A DNA stretch of 64,000 nt from Pseudoxanthomonas sp. F37 (GTDB taxonomy: Bacteria > Pseudomonadota > Gammaproteobacteria > Xanthomonadales > Xanthomonadaceae), in contig NZ_CP095187.1 in NCBI RefSeq assembly GCF_022965755.1, positions 2,666,001 to 2,730,000 on the forward strand, read 5' to 3'. Shown here in pieces: positions 1 through 9,076 of the stretch. Each line of letters begins with the position of its first letter. The stretch's first letter is position 1. Under the pieces are notes generated by a model that saw nothing but the letters and a program-made list of their open reading frames with translations, was not told where the DNA came from and made no database searches. A program made the position numbers and the translations under genes.

Positions 1-4
1 CGCC

Positions 5-670
5 ATGAACGACCGCCAGCCGAACGCCCCCACCGTCAGCCGTGCCGAGATCGCACGCGAATACGGCCCCTTCGAAACCAGCGAAGGCGTGGCCGGTGTC
101 ACCTACGACGGCCACCATGTCTGGGCCGCCACCGGTGAGCGCCTGATCGCCGTCGATCCGGACAGCGGCCGGATCGCGCGCAGCCTGTCGCGCCCGGCCG
201 ACGCCGGCACCGCCTTCGACGGCACCCACCTCTACCAGCTGGCCGAAGCGCGCATCGACAAGATCGATCCCGCCACCGGCGCCGTGCTGGCCTCGATCCC
301 CGCGCCGGGCCAGGGCTGCGATTCGGGCATGGCCTGGGCCGACGGCAGCCTGTGGGTGGGCCAATACCGCGAACGCCGCATCGTGCAGATCGACCCGGCC
401 ACCGGCGCGGTGCTGCGCACGATCGAATCCGACCGTTTCGTCACCGGCGTCAGCTGGGCCGACGGTGAGCTGTGGCATGGCACGTGGGAAGGCGACGACA
501 GCGACCTGCGCCGCATCGACCCGGACGATGGTCGCGTGCTCGAACGGCTGGAACTGCCGGCGGGCGTGCACGTCAGCGGCCTGGAATCCGACGGCGGCGA
601 CCTGTTCTATTGCGGCGGCGGCCGCAGCGGTCTGCTGCGCGCCGTGCGCCGTCCCGCGCGCGCGGCCTGA
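5..670 (+). CDS. Beta-propeller repeat protein (glutaminyl-cyclotransferase/PQQ-like fold), probably cytosolic
   Basis: The 221-residue product has no signal peptide. It is built from repeated units ending in I/V-D-P-x-x-G-x-V/I-L, for example IDPATGAVLASI, IDPATGAVLRTI and IDPDDGRVLERL, each followed by a G-x-x-x-x-D/A-G-x-x-L/V-W stretch. That is typical of short beta-propeller blades as in glutamine-cyclotransferase-like or PQQ-like proteins. The function is unknown and I see no catalytic motif. It lies 110 bases upstream of a DUF899 gene on the same strand. The ATG is at the very edge of the window, so its ribosome-binding site is outside and the true start could lie further upstream. Confidence 0.75.
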   Translation: MNDRQPNAPTVSRAEIAREYGPFETSEGVAGVTYDGHHVWAATGERLIAVDPDSGRIARSLSRPADAGTAFDGTHLYQLAEARIDKIDPATGAVLASIPAPGQGCDSGMAWADGSLWVGQYRERRIVQIDPATGAVLRTIESDRFVTGVSWADGELWHGTWEGDDSDLRRIDPDDGRVLERLELPAGVHVSGLESDGGDLFYCGGGRSGLLRAVRRPARAA

Positions 671-780
671 TCGCCCGCCGCTTCGCGCGTCATCCGAATC
701 CTTGCATTCCGGTGCCCGACGGCATCGGCACGGGCGACGCATGCCTGCGTTCGCCCCATCCCCCCGACCAGGAGCCTGTC

Positions 781-1545
781 ATGAACACGCATGCACACCA
801 CGCCCCCACCCTCGTTTCCCGCGATGCATGGCGCGCCGCCCGCCTGGCCCTGCTCGCGCGCGAAAAGGAACTCACCCGCCTGCACGACCAGATCGCCCGT
901 GAGCGCCGCGCCCTGCCGTGGGTGCGGGTGGACACGCCCTACACCTTCGACACGCCGCAGGGCACGCGCACGCTGGCGGAGCTGTTCGAGGGCCGCCGCC
1001 AGCTGATGGTGCAGCACTTCATGTTCGCGCCCGGCTGGGAGCAGGGCTGCAAGAGCTGCTCCTTCATGGCCGACCACCATGCCGGCGCGCGGGTCCACCT
1101 CGCCCAGCGCGACCTCACCCTGGTCGCCGTCTCGCGCGCGCCGCTGGCCGACATCGAAGCCTTCCGCCAACGCATGGGCTGGACCTTCCCGTGGGTGTCC
1201 TCGCATGGCACCTCGTTCAACCACGACTTCGGCGTCAACTTCAGCCAGGAGGAGATGTCGCGCGGCGCGGTGGACTACAACTACACGCGGCAGCCGTTCC
1301 CGCACGAGGAAGCCCCCGGCATCAGCGTGTTCGTGCGCGACGATGCCGGCCAGGTCTTCCATACCTACTCGCGCTACGGCCGCGGCGTGGAGACGATGAT
1401 GCACACCTATGCGCTGCTCGACCTGACGCCCTACGGCCGCAACGAAGACGCCCAGGACTACCCGATGGCCTGGGTGCGCCATCACGACCGCTACCACGCG
1501 GCAGCGCCCGTCGCGTGCGGCGGATGCTGCGCGAGCACGCCCTGA
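781..1545 (+). CDS. DUF899 family thioredoxin-like protein
   Basis: A 254-residue protein matching the DUF899 (AhpC/TSA-related, thioredoxin-fold) family. It has the LVSRDAWRAAR opening, an EKELTR helix, a W-E-Q-G-C-K-S-C motif giving a CxxC at Cys90/Cys93, and late G-V-N-F and H-T-Y-S-R-Y-G-R-G motifs. Family members are predicted thiol oxidoreductases of unknown substrate. The C-terminal tail adds a C-G-G-C-C cluster. The ATG at 781 follows AGGAG at proper spacing; the frame is open further upstream but has no better start. The membrane protein gene begins 12 bases downstream, so the two are probably co-transcribed. Cytosolic location is inferred from the lack of a signal peptide. Confidence 0.88.
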   Translation: MNTHAHHAPTLVSRDAWRAARLALLAREKELTRLHDQIARERRALPWVRVDTPYTFDTPQGTRTLAELFEGRRQLMVQHFMFAPGWEQGCKSCSFMADHHAGARVHLAQRDLTLVAVSRAPLADIEAFRQRMGWTFPWVSSHGTSFNHDFGVNFSQEEMSRGAVDYNYTRQPFPHEEAPGISVFVRDDAGQVFHTYSRYGRGVETMMHTYALLDLTPYGRNEDAQDYPMAWVRHHDRYHAAAPVACGGCCASTP

Positions 1546-1557
1546 GGCCAGGCCGTC

Positions 1558-2184
1558 ATGCCGATGCCCGAGGCCTGGTGGCCGTGGCTCGCCGTGATCG
1601 GCTCGGGCGCGCTGCATGGCCTGAACCCGGCCAACGGCTGGCTGTTCGCCGCGGCCCGGGCCACGCACTCCGGCGACGCACGCGACGTGCGGCGCGCCCT
1701 GCTGCCGATCGCCCTCGGGCACGCCCTGTCGGTGGTGCTGGTCGTGGTGGTGGTGATGCAGGGCATCAGACTGCCGCAGCAGCACCTGCTTGCCGTGGCG
1801 GGCGGCGGCCTGCTGGCCCTGGCGGCATGCAGATTCGTGGCGCATCCGCGCGCCGCCAGGCGCCAGGCCACGCATCGACCGCATGCGGGCCTCGCGGCCT
1901 GGTCCTGCCTGATGGGCACCGCACACGGCAGCGGCCTGATGCTGGTGCCGGCGCTGCTGCCGCTGTGCATGACGGATGGACCCGCCCGCGCCATCAGCGC
2001 CACCGGATCGCTCGCGTTGATGCTGACCGCCGTCGTCGTGCACCTGCTGGCGATGCTGGCGACCACACAGGTCGTGGCCGCCGGCATCTGCCGTGGCGTG
2101 CGCGGCGGCGGCGCGCGCGTCGTGGACGCAGCATGTTCGCTCGCGCTGGCGGCGACCGGCGCGGTGATGATCGCCCTGTCCTGA
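1558..2184 (+). CDS. Integral membrane protein, ArcD/NicO-like small transporter
   Basis: A 208-residue, very hydrophobic protein with about six membrane segments. The opening G-A-L-H-G-L-N-P-A-N-G-W motif and a second G-T-A-H-G-S-G motif near residue 123 resemble the paired histidine motifs of small NicO/TauE-like exporters and of proteins often labelled arginine/ornithine antiporter ArcD in proteobacteria. Substrate is unknown; metal or amino-acid export are both possible. It is 12 bases behind the DUF899 gene and probably shares its transcript. The residues after 85 form an Arg/His-rich cytoplasmic loop. I am fairly sure it is a real membrane protein and unsure of the family. Confidence 0.75.
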   Translation: MPMPEAWWPWLAVIGSGALHGLNPANGWLFAAARATHSGDARDVRRALLPIALGHALSVVLVVVVVMQGIRLPQQHLLAVAGGGLLALAACRFVAHPRAARRQATHRPHAGLAAWSCLMGTAHGSGLMLVPALLPLCMTDGPARAISATGSLALMLTAVVVHLLAMLATTQVVAAGICRGVRGGGARVVDAACSLALAATGAVMIALS

Positions 2185-2291
2185 CGCGTCGCCCGCGCGC
2201 CGCGCCGATCACCGGGGCAGGCACGCGTGTCACCCAGCCGTCATCCCCAGCGCGTACCTTGCCGCCCTTTCCGACGGGGCGGAACAGGACC

Positions 2292-2804
2292 TTGGCCGAA
2301 CACGCGATCCGCGCGCTCACCCGCGTGTTCACCGACCAGGCCCCGGCGCTGCGCGGCTTCTTCGCCCGCCGCGGCGCCAACGACGAAGCCGAGGACCTGG
2401 TGCAGGAAACCTACCTGCGCCTGCTGCGCGCGCACCAGGGCCAGGGCGAACGCATCGCCAATCCCGAGGCGTACCTGTTCACCGTCGCACTCAACCTGGC
2501 GCGCGAACAGGCCGCGCGGCGGCAGCGCACCCCCGTGCCGATGGAGGACGTGGAGCAGCTGGCCGCGCTGGTCACCCATGCCGACGGCGTGGAAGACGCC
2601 ACCGAGCGCGCGCAGCGCCGCCAGCACATGCAGGCCCTGCTGGCGAGCCTGCCGGCCCGCACCCGCGCCGTGCTCGTCATGCAGTACCGCGACGGCCTGA
2701 CCTACCGGCAGATCGGCGAACGCCTGGGCGTGTCGCCGCACATGGTGAAGAAACACGTGGTGCGTGGCCTGGCCGTCTGCCGGCGCGCGATGGGGGCGGC
2801 GTGA
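2292..2804 (+). CDS. ECF RNA polymerase sigma factor, FecI-like
   Basis: Sigma-70 family protein of about 170 residues. Region 2 has F-x-R-R-G-A-N-D-E-A-E-D-L-V-Q-E-T-Y-L-R-L-L, and region 4 has the T-Y-R-Q-I-G-E-R-L-G-V-S-x-x-M-V-K-K-H helix-turn-helix, the signature of iron-starvation (FecI) type ECF factors. It would direct RNA polymerase to the adjacent TonB-receptor promoter after release by the FecR-like partner. There is no ATG at the conserved N-terminus; TTG at 2292 is the best fit to the domain boundary, so the start is uncertain. The stop overlaps the fecR-like start (TGATG), indicating coupling. Confidence 0.87.
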   Translation: MAEHAIRALTRVFTDQAPALRGFFARRGANDEAEDLVQETYLRLLRAHQGQGERIANPEAYLFTVALNLAREQAARRQRTPVPMEDVEQLAALVTHADGVEDATERAQRRQHMQALLASLPARTRAVLVMQYRDGLTYRQIGERLGVSPHMVKKHVVRGLAVCRRAMGAA

Positions 2805-3829
2805 TGGCCTCGCCGATGTTCCCGCCCGGCGCCGCCGCCAGCGCCACCCGCGAAGCCGCGTACTGGCACGTGCTGCAACGCGAAGGCGCGCTGGGGCCCG
2901 CCGACCAGCAGCGCTTCATGGACTGGCTGGTGGCCTCGCCCGTGCACCTGCGCGAATACCTGGCCATCGCCCGCGTCGCCGCCGAGATCGGCGACGCCGT
3001 GCGCGGACTGCCGCCAGAACCCGCCGGCAGCGAGCCACGCGACAACATCGTCGCGCTGCCGCTGCGCGCCACCGCCACGCGTACGCCGCCGCGACGGCTG
3101 CCGCGCATCGCCGCCGCCGCGGCCGTGCTGCTGGGCATCGGCGCCGGCGTGCATGCCGCGCTGCCCGTCACGCGCCAGTACACCGCCGCGCATGGTGCGC
3201 CACGGGTGGTCACGCTGGACGATGGCACGGTGATGCACCTCAATGCCGAGAGCCACGCCACCGCGACCGTCGGCCTGCTGCGCCGCCGCGTCGAACTGGC
3301 GCGCGGCCAGGCCAGTTTCATCGTCGCCGACGACCGCCGCCCGTTCACCGTGCAGGCCGCCGGCCTGGAAGTGCGCGACATCGGCACCACCTTCGACGTG
3401 TCGCTGCAGCGCGACCAGGCGCGCTTCGGGGTGGCCGAGGGGCGCATCCACGTGATCGACCGCGGCGGCAGCGGCCGGCTGCTGGCCGACCTGAGGGCCG
3501 GACAATCCGCGCGCGTGGCCCATGCCAGCGGCCAGGTGAGTGTGGTGCGCGAAGATGTCGCCGCCATGACGGCATGGTGGCAGCGGCGCGTCGTGTTCCG
3601 CGACGAACCCCTGCGCGAGATCGCCGACCGCTTCAACCGCATGAACACCGTGCGCCTGCGCGTGGACGACCTCCAAGCCGGCGCGCTGCGCCTGACCGGC
3701 AACCTGCGCGCGGACGACGTGGCCTCGCTGCGCGCGTTCCTGGCCGAGCAACCCGCGCTCGCGGTGAGCGCCGACGCGCGCGAAATCCGCGTGCGCTCGC
3801 GCAGCGCGCCCGTGCACGGGGCGCGCTGA
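2804..3829 (+). CDS. FecR-family anti-sigma/signal transducer
   Basis: A 341-residue FecR-type regulator. An N-terminal cytoplasmic DUF4880-like segment (about residues 18-60, with W-H-V-L-Q-R-E-G-x-L and D-W-L-x-x-S-P-x-H) would bind the sigma factor. One transmembrane helix lies near residues 101-120. A periplasmic FecR domain (about 128-225) has V-x-L-D-D-G-T-x-x-x-L-N-A-x-S and F-x-V-x-A-x-x-L-x-V-R-D-I-G-T-x-F-D-V. The C-terminus resembles an STN fold and would contact the receptor. ATG at 2804 overlaps the sigma stop by one base. It is the middle member of the FecI-FecR-receptor signalling set. Confidence 0.92.
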   Translation: MASPMFPPGAAASATREAAYWHVLQREGALGPADQQRFMDWLVASPVHLREYLAIARVAAEIGDAVRGLPPEPAGSEPRDNIVALPLRATATRTPPRRLPRIAAAAAVLLGIGAGVHAALPVTRQYTAAHGAPRVVTLDDGTVMHLNAESHATATVGLLRRRVELARGQASFIVADDRRPFTVQAAGLEVRDIGTTFDVSLQRDQARFGVAEGRIHVIDRGGSGRLLADLRAGQSARVAHASGQVSVVREDVAAMTAWWQRRVVFRDEPLREIADRFNRMNTVRLRVDDLQAGALRLTGNLRADDVASLRAFLAEQPALAVSADAREIRVRSRSAPVHGAR

Positions 3830-3835
3830 ATCCGC

Positions 3836-3953
3836 CGCTGTAAGAAAAAATTCACGGTGAAAGCGGTGCCCGACCCGCTTCGTCCGGACTCGTAGCTGGG
3901 GTGAGCGCGTGCGGCAAGCGCGCCACCACCCCACACACCACCCGGATTCCACG
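3836..3953 (+). promoter_or_regulatory. Probable FecI-type promoter/leader region of the TonB receptor
   Basis: The 124 bases between the fecR-like stop and the receptor start hold a locally A-rich run (TAAGAAAAAATTCACGG) followed by GC-rich sequence. This is the only non-coding gap in the cluster and the place where a FecI-type sigma factor would act. No consensus can be confirmed by eye, so the exact promoter is inference. Confidence 0.35.
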
Positions 3954-6900
3954 ATGCGCCGACTCCTCGCTCTTTCCATCGCCCTCGCCCTGCACGCCAC
4001 CACCGGCACGGTGGCCGCCCAGCAGGCGAACGTCGCCACCGACGCCATCCCGGCGCAGTCGCTCGACACCGCGCTCAACGCGCTCTCGCGCCAGACCGGC
4101 CTGCAGTTCGTCTACACCGCGCAGGCAGGCAATCCACGCACGCGCGCCGTGCCCGCCGGCCTGTCTTCCGAGCAGGCCCTGGCGCAGCTGTTGCAGGGCA
4201 CCGGCCTGCGTTACCGCTACCTCAACGCCAGCACCGTCACCCTGGAAGCCGCCACGCCCGCATCGCCGGCCCCGTCGTCCGCGCCGGCGCCAGCGCCGGC
4301 CGCCGCGGCGCCCGTGTCGCAGCCGCACGCGCAGGCGGTGGATGCGCAGGAACTGGAAAGCGTCACCGTGGTGGGCAGCTACAGCCGCAGCCTGGAACAG
4401 GCGGTGGACATCAAGCGCTACAACATCGGCTTCTCCGATTCCATCGTCGCCACCGACGTGGCCGACTTTCCCGAGCAGAACCTGGCCGAAGCGCTGCAGC
4501 GCATGCCCGGCGTGACCATCGAGCGCAGCAAGGGCATGGGCAGCAAGGTCAACGTGCGCGGCCTGCCCTCCGAGTACACCCACGTTTCCATCAACGACCT
4601 GGCCACCGCCTCCGGCAGCGGCGGGCGCGATGTCGAGTTCGACCTGTTCGCCTCGGAGATCATCCAGCAGGTGACGGTGCAGAAGTCGCCGACCGCCGCC
4701 GACGAGGAAGGCGGCATCGCCGGCTCGGTGCGGATCTCCACCGCGCGACCGTTCGACTACAGCGGCCGCATGCTGGTGGCCTCGGCCGAGGGCGCCTACA
4801 ACTCCATCTCGGAAGAGACCGATCCCAAGTTCGCCTTCCTGGCCAGCGACACCTGGGGCGACTGGGGCGCGCTGGTGTCGTTCGCGCATGCCGAGCGCAC
4901 CAACCGCACCGATTCCACGTCCGGCATCAATTTCCGCCCGATGTCGCGCTTCCTGGGCGCGTCCGGCACGCGCGGATCGCAGGCCGAAGCGGTGATCGAG
5001 CGCGATACCGGCTGGACGATCGACGACCGCACCGACACCGCCGAGAGCAATCTGATCGTGTTCCAGGACAAGGTGGGCGACCGCGTCTACCTCAACGACC
5101 AGGACAAATGGGGCGCCACCGCCTCGCTGCAGTACAAGCCCGGCAACACCTTCAGCCTGACCTTCGACGCCATGCTGGGCGGTTACGACACCACCGAGGA
5201 CGAGTACGACGCGGCCGCCTATTCGGCCTCCAGCCGCAGCACGCTGGAAACCATCCACGGGTACGACGACACCACCCTGTCCGAGTACGGCATGCTGGTG
5301 CTGCGCGACGTGTCCTACACCGCCACCCAGCACGAGTTCCTCAGCAAGGAACGCATCAACCAGACCGACTACGGCCAGTACAGCCTGGCGCTGGACTGGA
5401 AGAACGATGCCTGGACCGTGGCGGCCATGGCCGGCTATTCCGGCGCCGAGAAGACCCTGGATTATTCCAACCTCAAGCACGTGGCCTACGCGCCCTCGCG
5501 CACGCGCTGGACCGGCCGCAGCGGCGAGACCATTCCCAGCGCCAGCTCCGCCGGCTTCGACATGTACAACTCCCCCTCGCGCTACCTGTTCGAGGCCTAC
5601 GAGACCACGCTGGAGAAGATCGACGACGACAAGTACGCCGCCAAGCTGGACGTGACGCGCACGCTACAGCTGCCGTTCCTGCCCGCGTTGCGCAGCGTGC
5701 AGTTCGGCGGCCGCTACACCGACCGCAGCAAGGAACGCCGCTACGGCGAGCTGAAGATCACCGGCCCCGGCCCCGGCGACACCTCCTGGGTCAACACCCG
5801 CACCCTGGCCGACAGTCCGCTGCAGTGGATCGGCGACATCGTGCCCGGCGGCGCCTACAGCGTGAAGGACCTGGACTGGCAGCAGGTGTCCAACGACTTC
5901 GCCCGCGGCTACTTCCGCTACCCCGGTTTCTCCACCCCGTTCGACGACGCCCAGTACTACCGCGTGGACGAAGAGGTCGCCGCCCTGTACGCGATGGCCA
6001 ACCTGGACTTCACCGTGGGCCGCGTGCCGGTGACGGTGAACGCCGGTGCGCGCTACGTGGACACCCAGGTGGTTTCCTTCGGCTACCACCCGGTGCAGAA
6101 CCCGGACGGCAGCACCGGCTATACCGACACGCCGGTGTCCAAGGACGGCGGCTACACCGACGTGCTGCCCAGCTTCAACCTGAGCGCCGAACTGGCCGAT
6201 GGCCTGCTGCTGCGCGCCGCCGGCTCGGAGACGCTGATCCGCCCGTCGCTGACCGACGTGGCCTACAAGCGCACCGCCAGCTGGAGTTCGTTCCGCTTCA
6301 CCGACGGCAACCCGGACCTGAAGCCCACCTATGCCAAGCAGTGGGAGGTCGGCCTGGAGAAGTACCTGGACAACGGCGGCCTGCTGGCGGCGTCGTACTT
6401 CCGCAAGCGCATCGACGGCGTGGTGGTGAGCGCGCTGACCGGCGTGGTGGAGGACGTGGCCGTCTACAACGCCAACGGCACGCTCAACGGCTACTACGAC
6501 TTCGATGTGTACCAGCCGGTGAACGCCAAGGGCTCGTACGACGTGGACGGCATCGAACTGGTCGCCAACCTGCCGCTGTCCGCGCTGCATGCGTCCCTGG
6601 ACGGCTTCGGCATCAATGCCAACTACACCATGCTGGACAGCTCGCTGGCCGGCGAATCCAGCCTGGGCATCCGTACGCCCATGCCGGGCCTGGCCGAGAA
6701 GAGCTGGAACTTCACCGCCTACTACGAGAACGCGCGCTTCGACGCCCGCGTGTCGTACAACCACAAGGACGAGTACGTGGAATCGATCGGCTACAACATG
6801 TACCCGATCTGGCGCGACGCGTACGGCCAGCTGGACGTCTCGATCGGCTACCGCATCAGCGACCACCTGAAGCTCAGCCTGAAGGGCATCAACATGACGG

Positions 6901-6998
6901 ACGAGGAGACCAGCGGCTACACCATGGATCCGTCGTTCCCGACCATGTACGAGAAATCCGGCCGCCGCATCAGCCTGGGCCTGCGCGCGGACTTCTGA
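3954..6998 (+). CDS. TonB-dependent outer-membrane receptor with N-terminal STN signalling domain
   Basis: A 1014-residue receptor. Signal peptide is about residues 1-22 ending A-A-Q. An STN domain follows (about 24-93: I-P-A-Q-S-L-D-T-A-L-N-A-L-S-R-Q-T-G-L-Q-F), then an Ala/Pro/Ser-rich linker (about 100-128), then the plug with D-F-P-E-Q-N-L-A-E-A-L-Q-R-M-P-G-V, the hallmark of the Xanthomonas-Caulobacter TonB-receptor family. The beta-barrel ends in a terminal Phe. STN plus the preceding FecI/FecR genes mean ligand binding should signal to its own promoter. Ligand is unknown; the next gene suggests a phosphorylated or otherwise esterified compound, which is inference. The ATG at 3954 is chosen because it begins the signal peptide. 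Confidence 0.95.
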   Translation: MRRLLALSIALALHATTGTVAAQQANVATDAIPAQSLDTALNALSRQTGLQFVYTAQAGNPRTRAVPAGLSSEQALAQLLQGTGLRYRYLNASTVTLEAATPASPAPSSAPAPAPAAAAPVSQPHAQAVDAQELESVTVVGSYSRSLEQAVDIKRYNIGFSDSIVATDVADFPEQNLAEALQRMPGVTIERSKGMGSKVNVRGLPSEYTHVSINDLATASGSGGRDVEFDLFASEIIQQVTVQKSPTAADEEGGIAGSVRISTARPFDYSGRMLVASAEGAYNSISEETDPKFAFLASDTWGDWGALVSFAHAERTNRTDSTSGINFRPMSRFLGASGTRGSQAEAVIERDTGWTIDDRTDTAESNLIVFQDKVGDRVYLNDQDKWGATASLQYKPGNTFSLTFDAMLGGYDTTEDEYDAAAYSASSRSTLETIHGYDDTTLSEYGMLVLRDVSYTATQHEFLSKERINQTDYGQYSLALDWKNDAWTVAAMAGYSGAEKTLDYSNLKHVAYAPSRTRWTGRSGETIPSASSAGFDMYNSPSRYLFEAYETTLEKIDDDKYAAKLDVTRTLQLPFLPALRSVQFGGRYTDRSKERRYGELKITGPGPGDTSWVNTRTLADSPLQWIGDIVPGGAYSVKDLDWQQVSNDFARGYFRYPGFSTPFDDAQYYRVDEEVAALYAMANLDFTVGRVPVTVNAGARYVDTQVVSFGYHPVQNPDGSTGYTDTPVSKDGGYTDVLPSFNLSAELADGLLLRAAGSETLIRPSLTDVAYKRTASWSSFRFTDGNPDLKPTYAKQWEVGLEKYLDNGGLLAASYFRKRIDGVVVSALTGVVEDVAVYNANGTLNGYYDFDVYQPVNAKGSYDVDGIELVANLPLSALHASLDGFGINANYTMLDSSLAGESSLGIRTPMPGLAEKSWNFTAYYENARFDARVSYNHKDEYVESIGYNMYPIWRDAYGQLDVSIGYRISDHLKLSLKGINMTDEETSGYTMDPSFPTMYEKSGRRISLGLRADF

Positions 6999-7094
6999 GC
7001 CACGGCGCGCCGCCGGCCTCCGCCCGCGGCGCGCTCCTTCTTCCTGCGCTGCCGCCGCCTGCCGCGGCGGCAGCGTGCCTTGCGAGATACTTCC

Positions 7095-8489
7095 ATGCGT
7101 TCCCTCCTTCTGCCGGCGCTGTCCGCCCTCCTGCTGTGCGCCTGCGCCACCGGTCCCCATGCCGGCCGGAGCTGGCAGGCCGGCGACCACCACGTGCACA
7201 GCGAGTGGAGCGTGGACTGGGACCGCAGCACCTCACCGCCCACGCCCATCCGCGGCGGCGATTCGCCCTACACCCGCAGCCGCAACGCGCGGCAGGCGCT
7301 GGCGTTCGGCCTCAGCTGGATGGTGCACACCGACCACGGCGGGCCCGGCCATTCGGCCGTGACCGGCGACCATGCCTGGCCCGCACTGCAGCAGGCACGC
7401 CGCGACGTGCCCGCGCTGATCCAGTTCAACGGCATGGAATTCGACGTACCCGCTGCCGAACATGCCTCGCTGATCATCGCCCCGGGCCCGCATGAGCGCG
7501 ACGAACTGGTCGAGATCGAGCGCCGCTTCAGCCGCAACGAGCCGGTGGACGGTGTGCAGCGCGACGACGCGCAGACCATGCTCGATGCATTGGCGCACAT
7601 GCGCGCCCTGCCCGCACCGCCACTGGTGTTCGTCAACCACCCCTCGCGCACCGCCACCGGCGTGGGCCGGTGGGGCGACGTGGACCCGGCCGAACTGCGC
7701 GCCTGGCACGACGCCGCACCGCGCGTGCTGGTGGGCATGGAAGGCGCGCCCGGCCACCAGGCGATCCGCAGCGAGCGCGGCCTGTACCGCAACAGCGCTG
7801 CGCCGACGTTCGGCGGTTTCGACCAGATGACCACGCAGGTGGGCGGCGTGTGGGATGCGCTGCTGGCCGAAGGGCGCCGCTTCTGGATCACCGCCACCTC
7901 CGACTCGCACCACAACCTGCGCGATGGCGGACGCGACTACGATCCTGGCGAATACAGCAAGACCTACGTGTGGGCACGGCGCGAGGCCGGCGACATCCTC
8001 CAGGGCCTGCGCGAGGGCCGCATGTTCGCCGTCACCGGCGACCTGATCGACGCGCTGGAACTGACCGTGCGCGGCGCCGACGGGCGCGCGCCCGCAGCCA
8101 CCCTGGGCCAGACACTGCGCGTGCCCGCCGGCGCCCCCATGCGGATCGAACTGCGGGTGCGGCAGCCTTCCACCCCCAACCACCACGGCCAACACCCGGC
8201 CCTGGAACAGATGACGCTGATCGTCGGATCGCCCGGCCCCGACGGTTCCCCGGTGATGCAGACGTACCAGGTCAACGCCGACGCCTGGCGCAGCGAAGGC
8301 GCCTGGCGCATCGCCACATGGACGTTGCCGGTGCCCGCGCAGGGCGCCTTCGTGCGCGCACGCGGCAGCAACACGCACGAAGCCACGCCGCAGGCCGACG
8401 TGCCGGGCGAAGACCCGTGGCAGGACCTGTGGTTCCATTCCAATCCGGTCTTCGTGGAGGCCGAGCGCGCCGGTGATGCGTCGCGGTGA
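7095..8489 (+). CDS. PHP-domain metallo-phosphoesterase lipoprotein
   Basis: A 464-residue lipoprotein precursor; the signal peptide has a plausible lipobox ending at Cys17. The enzyme part has PHP-superfamily metal motifs: D-H-H-V-H-S near residues 31-36, H-T-D-H at 78-81, N-G-M-E-F with Glu115, N-H-P-S with His182 and T-S-D-S-H-H at 268-273. These resemble CehA/McbA-type metallo-hydrolases of DUF3604-like proteins. Probably a periplasm- or surface-anchored hydrolase of phosphoesters. It lies 96 bases after the TonB receptor on the same strand, with a GC hairpin (about 7050-7076) between them, so it may be processed or transcribed with it. ATG at 7095 is preferred over an upstream TTG because it starts the signal peptide. 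Confidence 0.85.
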   Translation: MRSLLLPALSALLLCACATGPHAGRSWQAGDHHVHSEWSVDWDRSTSPPTPIRGGDSPYTRSRNARQALAFGLSWMVHTDHGGPGHSAVTGDHAWPALQQARRDVPALIQFNGMEFDVPAAEHASLIIAPGPHERDELVEIERRFSRNEPVDGVQRDDAQTMLDALAHMRALPAPPLVFVNHPSRTATGVGRWGDVDPAELRAWHDAAPRVLVGMEGAPGHQAIRSERGLYRNSAAPTFGGFDQMTTQVGGVWDALLAEGRRFWITATSDSHHNLRDGGRDYDPGEYSKTYVWARREAGDILQGLREGRMFAVTGDLIDALELTVRGADGRAPAATLGQTLRVPAGAPMRIELRVRQPSTPNHHGQHPALEQMTLIVGSPGPDGSPVMQTYQVNADAWRSEGAWRIATWTLPVPAQGAFVRARGSNTHEATPQADVPGEDPWQDLWFHSNPVFVEAERAGDASR

Positions 8490-8828
8490 TGCCACACGCG
8501 ACGAGACAGCACCGATTCACGGCCGCATGTGACCGACCCCCCAGTTTTCCGCGCGTGGGCAGCGGGCGTTGACACGGCCTTTGCGAACGCCCCGCCACAC
8601 TGCACGCGTGGTCGGGGCCGCAGCAGCGGCCATCCGGATCCAGGTGAACAGCCACGGCGACCACATGGGTACCGTTGTGCGAAGCCCTAGCTTCGTCCAG
8701 CTTGGCTGCAAGTGCGTCCCCGTCGAGGATCGCTGGCGCGGTACCCTCTTTCTTTGCGACGAATCGCTGCCCCCCGGTAACGCCCTGTCCCCACGCGGGG
8801 AGAGGGAGGCAGATCGACAGCGAACGCG

Positions 8829-8910
8829 CCTTCTCCCGCCGGGCGGGGAGAAGGTGGCCGAAGCGCCTGCCCCGTACCTGATACGGGGCCGGATGAGGGG
8901 CGAGCGCGAT
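8829..8910 (-). repeat. Composite dispersed repeat, long form
   Basis: Contains a GC hairpin (CTTCTCCC...GGGGAGAAG), then TGGCCGAAG, then a GCCCCGTAC..GATACGGGG hairpin, then GGATGAGGGGCGAGCGCG. The reverse complement of 18599-18679 shows the same modules in the same order with only a few differences over about 80 bases, so these are two copies of one long repeat in opposite orientations. A half hairpin (CCCCACGCGGGGAGAGGG) lies just upstream near 8790-8808. Confidence 0.85.
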
Positions 8911-8991
8911 GCATGGAGCGCCCGCGCATTACGTTTGCGGCGTTGGCCGTACTCCTACCGCGTCACCGCCCTGGCTCCGTCGCCCTTGGCA

Positions 8992-9018
8992 CCCTCTCCC
9001 CGCAAGGCGGGGAGAGGG
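8992..9018. repeat. Short hairpin member of the same repeat family
   Basis: A near-perfect hairpin with CCCTCTCCCCGC and GCGGGGAGAGGG arms around a three-base loop. It lacks the GGATGAGGGGC module of the longer copies. Confidence 0.75.
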
Positions 9019-9076
9019 AGGCAGTGGGTCGCCGTCCGTATCGGGAGATGAGCCGACAGACGTGATGCTTCCGACG

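Noticed and set aside
607..2043. 478-codon minus-strand frame over the DUF899 region
   Set aside because: Antisense shadow in high-GC DNA; the plus strand has recognisable families and ribosome-binding sites.
8569..9051. 160-codon plus-strand frame
   Set aside because: It runs through the dispersed repeats, has no ribosome-binding site and no domain.
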